From the NCBI RefSeq assembly GCF_000238395.3, contig NZ_CP011026.1, forward strand, positions 124,001 to 188,000: a stretch of 64,000 nucleotides of DNA, written 5' to 3'. Position numbers and translations under genes: made by a program. The DNA is from Pseudoalteromonas arctica A 37-1-2 (GTDB lineage: Bacteria; Pseudomonadota; Gammaproteobacteria; Enterobacterales; Alteromonadaceae). The notes beneath the pieces are model-generated. The model was not told the origin of the DNA. It did no database searches and was given only the letters and a program-made list of their open reading frames with translations. Of the stretch, positions 56,647 through 64,000 are shown piece after piece. Position 1 is the stretch's first letter; each line of letters begins with the position of its first letter.

Positions 56647-57939
56647 TTAACGACCCGTTAAATGCTTATTCATGGCGTACGTGTTATCAAGCTGTTGCTC
56701 TATTAAACTAATCGTTTGTTTATTTACGTCTAATGCTTTAGCTGTGTCTTTAAAGTTTAAAATAATCTCTGCTATTTCAGATATTATAACTTGTACTTGT
56801 TTCCAGTTTGCATAACCTGCTGCAGAGGCCAGCTTTTGAATCGCTTTTAGTGGCGGGTTTTTTTCAAATCCAGCAAACGAAGTAGCATGCTCATTAAAAG
56901 GGTGAGGACTAAAAGTTACATCATAAAAAGGCGCTAAATCCCACTCACCAGAATCTTCTTGTAAAAAAGCCCAGTTTTTACTGTGGTCATCTTGGTTACA
57001 GCTAAATAAATTAAACATAGCCCGACGAAATTGTAATTGCCCTGCAGCAGGTGATTTGCATAAAACACGGCTCGCTTTAATTAAATCCTCATAATCTAAT
57101 GTAGGTGTGCGAAAATCAGCATCTAGCAAGCCACATGCACTATGCATATGTTTGCAGCCCATTTTATCACCCATTAATTTAAACCTATCGAATCGTTTTA
57201 AGGCAAGCCATTGCTTTGCACCGGTCCCTTCTGGGGCGGGTACCAGTAACCTCTGAGGAGGGTTTAATCCCGCTTGTTCAGCTAAATTCAAATACACAGC
57301 TTCACATAACCCTTCCTCATGTCCTAAAGCGAGGTTTTTGGATGTGAATTTGATTAACCAAGCATCATCACCTGTTTTAGGTTTTGTTCTACATTCTTGT
57401 ATATTATTGTCAGGAAAATAAATTTGGGCTTTAGGGCGTGCACCGCCGGAGCTACCAGCAGCCACTAACGCAGAAAGTACTTCTTCTGTTTGTCCGTCAA
57501 ATATTGCTTGGGCTTGTTGACCCAATGTAGCAAGACCAGCTTCATCGTTATTTGTGCCATCATAATGAGTTTCAGGTGTAAACGATAATGCTCCCATAGC
57601 CGAATGGCCAACAAAAGATAAGCGGTCCATTGCGGTAACAAAGTTAGGCATTATATTATTTTGTCTGAATACACGGTCCTGTAGTAGTAGCCCCCACCCA
57701 TCAGGTAAACAATCAGAAAAGACCCCATGCAATCCATTATGTGGGCTTTTGGGTGCTAACTGAACATCTCTATTGAAGGCGAGTGAGAATGGCGAAAGAT
57801 TACCATATGTGTCTAAATAGCTTTGAGCGAATTGAAAGTAAACACCTTGTCTATTTTGAGCAAGTACACCCACCATTAACTCTGTTGAGTCTGACAGTGT
57901 ACGTTTTACTTCTAGCTTTTCTATGGGTTTAAAGGCCAT
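56647..57939 (-). CDS. HipA-family kinase toxin, second locus
   Basis: 430 residues with couple_hipA N-domain (about 1-110) and HipA_C (about 150-400). The Gly-rich Ser loop is AAGSSGGARPKAQIYF, the catalytic loop NQDDHSKNWAFL and the metal site LAPFYDVTFS. It differs strongly from the 9.6-kb HipA, e.g. a Ser-Ser-Gly-Gly loop instead of SVAGVQDK, so it is a separate lineage, not a duplication. Overlaps its HTH partner by 11 bp. Confidence 0.88.
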   Translation of the reverse strand: MAFKPIEKLEVKRTLSDSTELMVGVLAQNRQGVYFQFAQSYLDTYGNLSPFSLAFNRDVQLAPKSPHNGLHGVFSDCLPDGWGLLLQDRVFRQNNIMPNFVTAMDRLSFVGHSAMGALSFTPETHYDGTNNDEAGLATLGQQAQAIFDGQTEEVLSALVAAGSSGGARPKAQIYFPDNNIQECRTKPKTGDDAWLIKFTSKNLALGHEEGLCEAVYLNLAEQAGLNPPQRLLVPAPEGTGAKQWLALKRFDRFKLMGDKMGCKHMHSACGLLDADFRTPTLDYEDLIKASRVLCKSPAAGQLQFRRAMFNLFSCNQDDHSKNWAFLQEDSGEWDLAPFYDVTFSPHPFNEHATSFAGFEKNPPLKAIQKLASAAGYANWKQVQVIISEIAEIILNFKDTAKALDVNKQTISLIEQQLDNTYAMNKHLTGR

Positions 57940-58189
57940 TGTTTAATACCTGAGCAATAGACGTTGGCGCATTATTACCTTGAGTTGGCGCTTTTGTTAA
58001 TTCATATAAACGAGTCAAATCGTCGAGAGATTGCCATAAAAGCAATAGCTGCCTAAATGAAATAAGCCCTGTAACCTCAAACTTTTTTATTGTAGAAGCA
58101 GGTACTGTGCTTTTTTTAGCTAACGCCTCGCGTGACATTTTTGCTTTTTTGCGACGTTCTTTTAGGTGCTCAGCAAAAGCTAGCTGCAC
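57929..58189 (-). CDS. XRE-family HTH antitoxin (HipB-like), second locus
   Basis: 86 residues, nearly all helix-turn-helix: FAEHLKERRKKAKMSREALA, KKSTVPASTIKKFEV. Start GTG 58189 has AAGGTGAT just upstream. Precedes and overlaps hipA, the antitoxin-toxin order. Upstream, GTCTATTTT is directly repeated at 58255 and 58289 and a CTATTT-T-AAATAG dyad lies at 58257, both possible operators. Confidence 0.8.
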   Translation of the reverse strand: MQLAFAEHLKERRKKAKMSREALAKKSTVPASTIKKFEVTGLISFRQLLLLWQSLDDLTRLYELTKAPTQGNNAPTSIAQVLNNGL

Positions 58190-58483
58190 ATCACCTTCGC
58201 TTAATAATAAATAATTAATAATAGAGCCTCCAAAAAGACACTTGTGTATCCAAAGTCTATTTTAAATAGGGTTAATGGGTACTATAGTGTCTATTTTGTT
58301 GCGAGTAAAGCGTTTGAGATGTGTTAATGCCAAGCAAAGTAGATACTGGCTAATCTCATTCAGGCTCCCTATACAATAGAGTGTAAATCAAATTAAAAGC
58401 GTAAAAAATTAAAACGCATTTTAGTGTTTTTTACTTTTCATAATAAAGTGCCTTTTAGGGATCATTAAGCTGCATTTAAGGCC

Positions 58484-58509
58484 TTAAAGTGACTTATAGG
58501 TCACTTTAA
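58484..58509. promoter_or_regulatory. Perfect 26-bp palindrome in the hipBA-2 / pseudogene gap
   Basis: Arms TTAAAGTGAC and GTCACTTTAA with spacer TTATAG. It lies in the 515-bp gene-free stretch 58190-58704, together with a GCGT...ACGC hairpin at about 58399 and a plus-strand terminator at 58589. It could be an operator or the core of an untranslated RNA. Confidence 0.5.
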
Positions 58510-58588
58510 CTGGCGACGGTTATACCCAAAAGTTTTGTATTTTTTTTACTTAATTTACTTTCTTAGCTTGTGTATTTGTCTTAAAAGC

Positions 58589-58616
58589 AAAGCGCCCAAT
58601 TCCTGCGCGCTTTTTT
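58589..58616 (+). terminator. Plus-strand terminator with no upstream gene
   Basis: Stem AAAGCGC/GCGCTTT with an 11-nt loop and a T6 run on the plus strand. No plus-strand coding gene precedes it, which suggests an untranslated transcript from the region between about 58260 and 58590. Confidence 0.55.
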
Positions 58617-58704
58617 AGTGTCGTCATTTTTATAATGCCAAAAATCATATTATAATATCTTAAAGTCTGTTGCAGTAAATGTAGGCTTAAATTAGGCTCT
58701 TGCT

Positions 58705-59350
58705 ATGAACTCTTATGATGATATTTTTGAAACGGTATTAGCGTTAAATGAGCCTAATAGCAACGTAGCTGATAGTGATTATAACCTCAACTTAAAAGAG
58801 GTTAATTCGGCTCACTACCTCAGTATTTCAACTAATGAAAAGCGAGTTCTATTAGAAAAGCTTGGCATTTTGATTTAGTAAAATCAGACAATAAAATCGC
58901 ATTGTTAAAACATGATACCCAAAATGTTCATTTAATCGCTGTAACAAATACCAAAATAACTAAAAAGTCAGGCTTAAAAGTTACAAAATGTATTATGACG
59001 CGCTTTGATTCGGTATATACCCCTAGAGATGTAGCTGATCATGTAATGTCAAACACATACTCGCGAGCACGGAGGTGTTAATTACAGATCTCCATAAAGG
59101 AGGTAGCGATGGGCGTTTTTGGAGCTCAAGAATTAGCACCGCATTCAAATTAGGATGCTTTGTGTACTTTTTAGATTATGAAAAAAAAGAAATTTTGCAT
59201 GCTACTGACCCAAAACATTTCAATGCTTATATTCACTCAATGGAAATTAAATACTCAGACCCCCAGAAACTTAGGGTAATTATAGCTGATAGGTTAATTG
59301 ATAATATTGAAAGTGACGCATTCTATGCTAAATTGCGTTATTACTTTTAA
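58705..59350 (+). pseudogene. Frameshifted hypothetical gene (three frame segments)
   Basis: Segment 1, 58705-58878, starts MNSYDDIFETVLALNEPNSN and ends in TAG. Segment 2 continues in the -1 frame (WHFDLVKSDNKIALLKHD) from about 58863 to the TAA at 59079-59081. Segment 3, 59075-59350, is again -1 (LITDLHKGGSDGRFWSSRI) to the stop. The segments abut with no gap, so an ancestral product of about 215 residues was broken by two single-base deletions, the first likely in the AAAA run near 58857. Not a recognised family. A GTG at 59075 could start segment 3 on its own but has no separate binding site. Confidence 0.6.
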
Positions 59351-59511
59351 ATTATTATGCACTTACAGATTTTTAAGCATCTATGTGGGTCTTTTCCTCT
59401 AACTTTGCTGGTCGACATGCAAATTAGTTAAATAAACTCTAATCTAGTTTAATACGAAAATGAGGCTAACTTGCTAAGTTAGTTAGCGGAGCAATTTTAC
59501 AGGTAGCAATT

Positions 59512-60648
59512 ATGGAAAGCCTTTTAGTCAATTTAAGAAAATACCGCCCTAGAGAAAATAATGATCCACTAGAAAACTTTTTAACAGAAGCGTTTGCTTG
59601 GCTGTTAAGAAGTAACCGAGAAGTTTTACAAGCAGTACTGGAGTGTATAAATAACAAACTGCAACCACCAATTAATGTGCCCGATGGTGATGTTTTTATT
59701 TCAACGCAGGAAAATTTTAATAATAAATTCCCTGATCTAGTCATTAGTTGGCATGATTGCACGCTTGTATTTGAGCACAAGGTTAATTCTCCATTGCATT
59801 TAAATCAACTTCAAAACTATCGAGAATATGCACTCAAAACTTATGACAACCACAAAATAATATTAATAACCGCTACTTCTTTTCAGCACGCTCAAAAGCC
59901 TGATGCCGCATTATGTTGGGAGGAAATTTATAAATGCTTAATAGTTTTGGCTGATAAAATAAATGATGAGCACGCGAGTTGGGCAATCGAAGATTTCTTA
60001 TCATTACTAAAATCAGAGGGATTAGGGCCAAAAACGCCAATGAATCGCTTCTCAATTGCTAATTATTTAGAGGCCGTGAAGTTTAGTGAACAAGTTGACT
60101 CTATCTTCAAAGAGGCTCAAAAACTAGTATGGCCGCTACAAAGCATAGGAATGGAGCCTGTATTTAAGCGCCAAGGAACTGAGTCAAGAGTTGGGCTAGA
60201 ATTTTGCCCTACGATTAAAGATAAAGGCAGGCAATGGCTTCCTGGAATATTTTGTGGTGTGTTACTCGATGGTGCGGATCACGGGGTTAAAAACTTTACA
60301 AACAATGAACTAAAATTATGTTTAGTTTTTGACTTTAATCGAACAGGCCAAGAAACGATTAAACATTCAGAGAATTATAAAAAATTTAAAGAGGGACTTA
60401 AATCGTTTGTTAATGATTGGGAGTATATAGATACGGCTGTAGAGCCAAACGCAAAACACAATAAATGGCACCCAATTATTATTTTAAAGCCAATACTCCC
60501 TCTGTTTGAGAGTACCAATACTCACCAAGAACAAGTAAATATAGTGCTTGGGGTGTTTAGCGAATTACAGAAAAACCTTATTGAGAGACCCGAATTTATA
60601 AAATTAGTAGAAGAGCTTACAGTGACAAAATCAAGTGTTACTAAGTAG
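59512..60648 (+). CDS. PD-(D/E)XK nuclease superfamily protein
   Basis: 378 residues. The nuclease core lies at about 15-110: an early Glu in NFLTEAFAWLLRSN, then the PD and ExK pair in FPDLVISWHDCTLVFEHKVN, then QLQNYREYAL. This layout fits the PDDEXK_4-like group. The C-terminal 250 residues are unassigned. Start ATG 59512 with a weak AGG upstream. No methyltransferase is adjacent, so it is not an ordinary R-M nuclease. Location between a pseudogene and HipBA suggests a defence or mobile context. Confidence 0.75.
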   Translation: MESLLVNLRKYRPRENNDPLENFLTEAFAWLLRSNREVLQAVLECINNKLQPPINVPDGDVFISTQENFNNKFPDLVISWHDCTLVFEHKVNSPLHLNQLQNYREYALKTYDNHKIILITATSFQHAQKPDAALCWEEIYKCLIVLADKINDEHASWAIEDFLSLLKSEGLGPKTPMNRFSIANYLEAVKFSEQVDSIFKEAQKLVWPLQSIGMEPVFKRQGTESRVGLEFCPTIKDKGRQWLPGIFCGVLLDGADHGVKNFTNNELKLCLVFDFNRTGQETIKHSENYKKFKEGLKSFVNDWEYIDTAVEPNAKHNKWHPIIILKPILPLFESTNTHQEQVNIVLGVFSELQKNLIERPEFIKLVEELTVTKSSVTK

Positions 60649-60987
60649 GATTTAACAACCCCATTTTGCAACATGTAAAGTTAGCAAAAGGTAAAGAAGC
60701 AGGTTATTCATTAAGCTAAAATAACCTAGCTTTCTAAATAAATGACATGCGGGAAATTTTATTACTAAAAGCCGAAGATCTTCCTCTTCTTTATTATAAT
60801 ACCCATATTATTTCCCTTAATAATAGCTAAAATCGACATCTGAGATGTACTAAAGTACTAGTATTTTAAATTTATATTAGAGGTTTATTTGATATGTATT
60901 AATTTAATTAGATATTTGAATTGATTGATATTAATAACACATTATGAAAATTAGATAATTTTGTCCTAGCTGGTAAGACTAATAAAA
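60649..60987. other. Gene-free stretch upstream of the WYL regulator
   Basis: AT-rich; the only structure seen is a short GTACT-AA-AGTAC dyad at 60847-60858, about 130 bp before the regulator start. No gene, RNA or repeat recognised. Confidence 0.4.
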
Positions 60988-61962
60988 ATGAAACCTTTTC
61001 GATACCTAACTCTTTTAGAATATATACCTATCAGCCCTTTAAGTATTTCAGTCAAACAGCTACAAGATGATTTATCACAGCGAGGTGTTGAATTATCAAC
61101 CCGCATGCTCCAGCGTGACCTGCAATCACTTTACGATCAAGGTTGTTTTGGTCTTGAAAAAGATATGCGAAGTAAACCTTATGGTTGGTCTATCAATGCG
61201 CAGTGGCGAGGTGGTAACGCGAAAAGAATGAGCAGCGAAGTAGCGGAGCATTATTTGTTGTTGGAGCAGTTACTACCGCAATCGATACCAAATGAGACTA
61301 AACAGTCCGTACATATTAAAGCTGAGCAGGCGCTTAAACGTTTTAATGGTCATGTGCCTAATTGGCTTTCAACTCTGCCTAAGCCTTCTTTAAAAGTGAA
61401 TATTGATAATCAGTTAGTTGAGCTAATTGAGCATGCAATTAAGCACAACCGTGCTGTGAGTGCCGAGCTTTTTAGAGTACTTTACGATGAGGCACATTGG
61501 CTTAAGTTTGCTGAATTGAGTTTTTATAATTTAGTTGAACAAGGTGGCGTTTTAATGGCGCAGTTTATGGTGGGGTCGCTTCACGATAAATGCTATCAAA
61601 TGCCGGTTTATCGCATTCGTAATGTACATGTACTACAAAAAAATCGTAGAGAACCGAGTGCTGAACAACTAAAAACGTTGCGCAGTGCTATTAATAAAGG
61701 CATGAACCAAGAGTGTATTGAGCTTATTGTAAAAGCTCCCAAACACTCTGCTGTTAATCAAGGATTTATTGAGCTTGGTGAGCTGACTGACAAGCAAAGT
61801 ATTGATGAAAAAAACGTATTACTTACCTACCAAACTATTGATACCGAGCAATTAACCGATGAGTTGCTTAAATGTGCACATTGGCTTGAAGTGATTAAGC
61901 CGGAAAAGCTGAGACAAAGAATTATTTCTAAGCTTAAAGCGGCCACTACAAACTATCTTTAA
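60988..61962 (+). CDS. WYL-domain transcriptional regulator
   Basis: 324 residues. N-terminal HTH of the DeoR type (SVKQLQDDLSQRGVELSTRM, LQRDLQSLYD), then a WYL-type domain: LSFYNLVEQGGVLMAQFMVG, and the ligand-facing RI segment YQMPVYRIRNVHVLQ at about 205-220, with a C-terminal extension to 324 (WCX-like, QTIDTEQLTDELLKCAHWLE). WYL proteins bind nucleic-acid-derived ligands and regulate many defence or DNA-damage loci. It is followed 74 bp later by an FtsZ-like gene, with a 12-bp palindrome in the gap that may be its operator or a partial terminator. Confidence 0.8.
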   Translation: MKPFRYLTLLEYIPISPLSISVKQLQDDLSQRGVELSTRMLQRDLQSLYDQGCFGLEKDMRSKPYGWSINAQWRGGNAKRMSSEVAEHYLLLEQLLPQSIPNETKQSVHIKAEQALKRFNGHVPNWLSTLPKPSLKVNIDNQLVELIEHAIKHNRAVSAELFRVLYDEAHWLKFAELSFYNLVEQGGVLMAQFMVGSLHDKCYQMPVYRIRNVHVLQKNRREPSAEQLKTLRSAINKGMNQECIELIVKAPKHSAVNQGFIELGELTDKQSIDEKNVLLTYQTIDTEQLTDELLKCAHWLEVIKPEKLRQRIISKLKAATTNYL

Positions 61963-61975
61963 TTGATTTCAAACT

Positions 61976-62002
61976 TAGGTGCGTCAAAAGTTGACGCACC
62001 TA
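61976..62002 (+). promoter_or_regulatory. 12-bp perfect palindrome between WYL and ftsZ-like genes
   Basis: Arms TAGGTGCGTCAA and TTGACGCACCTA with a 3-nt loop; followed by TTTGTTAT, only a weak U-tract. It lies 14 bp after the WYL stop and 34 bp before the ftsZ-like start. It could be a leaky terminator/attenuator or the regulator's operator. Confidence 0.6.
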
Positions 62003-62036
62003 TTTGTTATGCTCCTTTAAAAGTTAAGGAGTAGTT

Positions 62037-63125
62037 ATGTTCCAATTAATTCAGCAAAATGATGGTTTATCAATCGGTGTATTTGGTATTGGTGGGTGCG
62101 GCTGTAATACGCTTAACAGTATTTTTGAGCAACGCGAGTCTGAACAGGCGCACTTGTACAGTGTTAATACCGACAAAGTGGTGCTTAAGCATACGCAAAG
62201 TGATGAAGCTGTGCTTATAGGTGCTGAGCTAACTCATGGTTATGGTGCCGGCGCCGACCCTAAAGTTGGTTTACAGGCTGCGGAAGAGAGTAAAGATCAG
62301 CTTTTAACGTTAATTAATGGCTGCGATATAATACTCTGTGCAACAGGATTGGGTGGTGGTACTGGGACTGGCGCAAGTCCGTATATTGCTCAACTTGCTA
62401 GTGAGCAAGGTAAACCCATTATATTTGTTGCTACATTGCCATTTAGTAGTGAAGGGCAATTTAGGAGTAATATAGCGCAAGCAGGTTTAAATGAGCTTAA
62501 AGAGCATGCTAATGCTGTTATTACTCTCCCAAACGATCAACTGATTGAAGTGCTAGGTAATGATATTGGTTTATTTGACGCCTTTAAGCATAGCAACCAA
62601 ATACTTCATTCACTGATAAAATCATTAATAGACATGCTTTGTTTTCAAGGTTTGATCAACGTTGATTTAAATGATTTTGCCAAAATTATGGACTGCCAAG
62701 GCGATGCGGTATTAGGTGTTGGTAAATGCAATGAAGAAAGTGAGCTTACTACTGCGCTCAATGGGGCACTTAATAACCCGTTAGTTAACCAGGTCGATAT
62801 GTCATCAAGTACGGGGGTAATTATACAAGTAAATTGCAAAGATGAGATTTCTTTAGGAAGTTATAATCTAATTACAGATACTGTGCGCCAGCAGGTAAGT
62901 CCTAATGCTTTGGTTATTTGTGGTGTTTCAAAAATTGAAAACTTAGCAACCAATTATGAGCTATTAGTTATTGCTACGGGCGCGAGTTCAAAAATGGTCG
63001 TTGATAAAACTCAAAGTGATTCAAGTCCTGACATCGCGACTAGTAAACCAAAGCCATCTGATATTTTTGATATCCCTGCTTTTATAAGAAATCAATCTGC
63101 ACCACCTAGTAAAAGCGCTTTATAG
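62037..63125 (+). CDS. FtsZ-like tubulin-family GTPase (second FtsZ paralogue)
   Basis: 362 residues with an unmistakable FtsZ plan. T1 GVFGIGGCGCNTLNSI, nucleotide-binding SVNTDK, T3 GAGADPKVGLQAAEES, tubulin signature GGGTGTGAS (T4), PFSSEG, LPNDQLIEVLG, and T7 loop GLINVDLNDFAKIM with the catalytic N-x-D-x-x-D kept. After a short linker (about 30 residues) it ends in DIFDIPAFIRNQ, close to the FtsZ C-terminal peptide LDIPAFLRKQ that binds FtsA, ZipA and SlmA. It is not in a dcw cluster (no ftsA, ftsQ or lpxC nearby), so it is an additional FtsZ. AAGGAG precedes the ATG. Likely able to bind GTP, polymerise and meet divisome partners. Confidence 0.9.
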   Translation: MFQLIQQNDGLSIGVFGIGGCGCNTLNSIFEQRESEQAHLYSVNTDKVVLKHTQSDEAVLIGAELTHGYGAGADPKVGLQAAEESKDQLLTLINGCDIILCATGLGGGTGTGASPYIAQLASEQGKPIIFVATLPFSSEGQFRSNIAQAGLNELKEHANAVITLPNDQLIEVLGNDIGLFDAFKHSNQILHSLIKSLIDMLCFQGLINVDLNDFAKIMDCQGDAVLGVGKCNEESELTTALNGALNNPLVNQVDMSSSTGVIIQVNCKDEISLGSYNLITDTVRQQVSPNALVICGVSKIENLATNYELLVIATGASSKMVVDKTQSDSSPDIATSKPKPSDIFDIPAFIRNQSAPPSKSAL

Positions 63126-63245
63126 GGTTTGCAAGCAAAGACAGCGGTATATAGCTATGTGTAAGCACAACTACAGGACGATTTAGATAGAAATTTATTA
63201 GCTTTGTTATAACCTATATAAATAAAGGCTTTGCGGATATTTATA

Positions 63246-63287
63246 TTGATTAAGATCAACAAAGCCACAGAGAAAAATAGGCATAAT
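63246..63287 (+). promoter_or_regulatory. Class II FNR-type promoter upstream of yfhL
   Basis: TTGATTAAGATCAA (63246-63259) is a perfect FNR box (TTGAT-N4-ATCAA). A -10-like CATAAT at 63282-63287 predicts a start near 63294, placing the box centre about -41.5, the class II FNR position. The yfhL start lies about 168 bp further on. The rest of the gene-free stretch 63126-63461 shows nothing else. Confidence 0.65.
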
Positions 63288-63461
63288 TCGTGGCTGCAAT
63301 TTACACCTAAAAATAAAATGGTGTGTTACGAATGTGTGCTACGATTTAAAGAAAAATAAAGGTTTATTATTGAACTGGACTTGTATCAAAAGTAGTCAAA
63401 AAACATTTAGTTTAACTCTATCTTTTTGTTTTATAATGATATTAATTGAAAAGGCTAAAAA

Positions 63462-63710
63462 GTGGCTCTACTCATAAATAGTAAATGCATTAACTGCGAT
63501 ATGTGTGACCCAGAGTGCCCTAATGAGGCTATTTATATGGGCGCGAAGATATACCAAATAGATGCTAATAAATGTACTGAGTGTGTAGGGCATTATGATA
63601 AACCTACTTGTGTAAGTGTATGTCCAATTGACTGTATAAAGCCCGATCCTAATAAGCGTGAAAGTTTAGATGAGCTGGCTGATAAGTTTGTGCTGCTAAC
63701 GAACTTATAA
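63462..63710 (+). CDS. yfhL: YfhL-family 4Fe-4S dicluster ferredoxin
   Basis: 82 residues. Two [4Fe-4S] cysteine sets: CINCDMCDPECPNEAI near the start and CTECVGHYDKPTCVSVCP, the unusual spaced second cluster of YfhL ferredoxins. The start is GTG 63462 (MALLINSKC in register with E. coli YfhL MALLITKKC). Low-potential electron carrier; in E. coli it belongs with tRNA-modification/Fe-S functions. An FNR box upstream fits oxygen-regulated expression. Confidence 0.92.
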   Translation: MALLINSKCINCDMCDPECPNEAIYMGAKIYQIDANKCTECVGHYDKPTCVSVCPIDCIKPDPNKRESLDELADKFVLLTNL

Positions 63711-63924
63711 CTTGTTCAGGTATTTTGCTAAGCCGCTTTTTACTATTGGCTAAAAATTATCTACATTACTTATTTAGCTTGTAGTTAAAGTCCGCTGTCA
63801 TACATTTTTAGTTTCAATCAAATCTTATTACCTTCATTAATTATCAATTATATTGTGTTACCTTAAGGCTTTATAAACTCAAGTATTAATCTAAGTTTTA
63901 GATTGCATTCTATAGGAGTCTATT

Positions 63925-64000
63925 TTGCATATAGGTATTAATGCTATTCAGGCTGTATCTTCAAAGCAAGCCATATTTATTAATGATGAGTTCCGAGTAT
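63925..64000 (+). CDS. Partial gene at the right edge
   Basis: An open frame from TTG 63925 to the window end, first residues MHIGINAIQAVSSKQAIFIN. AGGAG lies 6 nt upstream, which supports the TTG start. Too short to identify. Confidence 0.45.
   Translation, partial: MHIGINAIQAVSSKQAIFINDEFRV

Overview
The window looks like a chromosome segment of a marine gammaproteobacterium close to Pseudoalteromonas. The base composition is AT-rich, and the housekeeping block der, bamB, yfgM, hisS, ispG, rodZ, pilF/pilW, rlmN and ndk lies in the usual gammaproteobacterial order on the minus strand (41-51.6 kb). A single-copy core (ndh, anmK, cry-DASH, trhP/yegQ, yfhL) surrounds it. The genus is inferred from gene content and protein style; no search was run.

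Layout. 1-7 kb: remains of a restriction-like defence operon of the MutL/MORC-ATPase class (GHKL ATPase, Z1 helicase-like protein, AIPR protein, and a convergent C5-cytosine methyltransferase). An IS3-family element sits in it, both neighbouring genes are truncated, and no target duplication is visible, so the missing middle was probably deleted. 7-12.7 kb: accessory cassettes (NERD protein, HipBA with a phased array of four operators, Fic protein framed by a 48-bp repeat), all embedded in dispersed palindromic repeats. 12.7-24 kb: DUF2235 hydrolase, ndh, a RecQ-like helicase, YkgJ-type protein, chemoreceptor, GST/CurA-like operon, GNAT and anmK. The anmK stop codon has been rebuilt by a TA-flanked MITE. 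24.9-25.7 kb: a compact, highly structured RNA directly upstream of an Abi-like HEPN-motif protein, which is a candidate RNA-regulated abortive-infection unit. 26-41 kb: mostly ordinary metabolism and regulation, a 655-residue protein behind a near-consensus sigma-28 promoter, yeiE/yeiH-like pair, cryptochrome, a DUF885 peptidase-like protein, and an exact 745-bp tandem duplication of a lipoprotein gene. 41-53.5 kb: the core block in three transcription units ([pilF-rodZ-ispG], [hisS-yfgM-bamB], [der]) separated by clear terminators, then rlmN, ndk, trhP, a 30-residue basic ORF and an Rnk-like gene. 54-61 kb: a second accessory patch (DMT transporter, LysR, second HipBA, a frameshifted pseudogene, a PD-(D/E)XK nuclease). 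61-64 kb: a WYL-type regulator, then a complete second FtsZ-like GTPase that keeps the FtsZ C-terminal peptide, then yfhL behind what looks like a class II FNR promoter.

The most unusual items are the WYL/FtsZ-paralogue pair, the structured RNA + Abi-like gene, the sigma-28-driven orphan protein and the IS-scarred MORC-type system. No rRNA, tRNA or CRISPR array was recognised.
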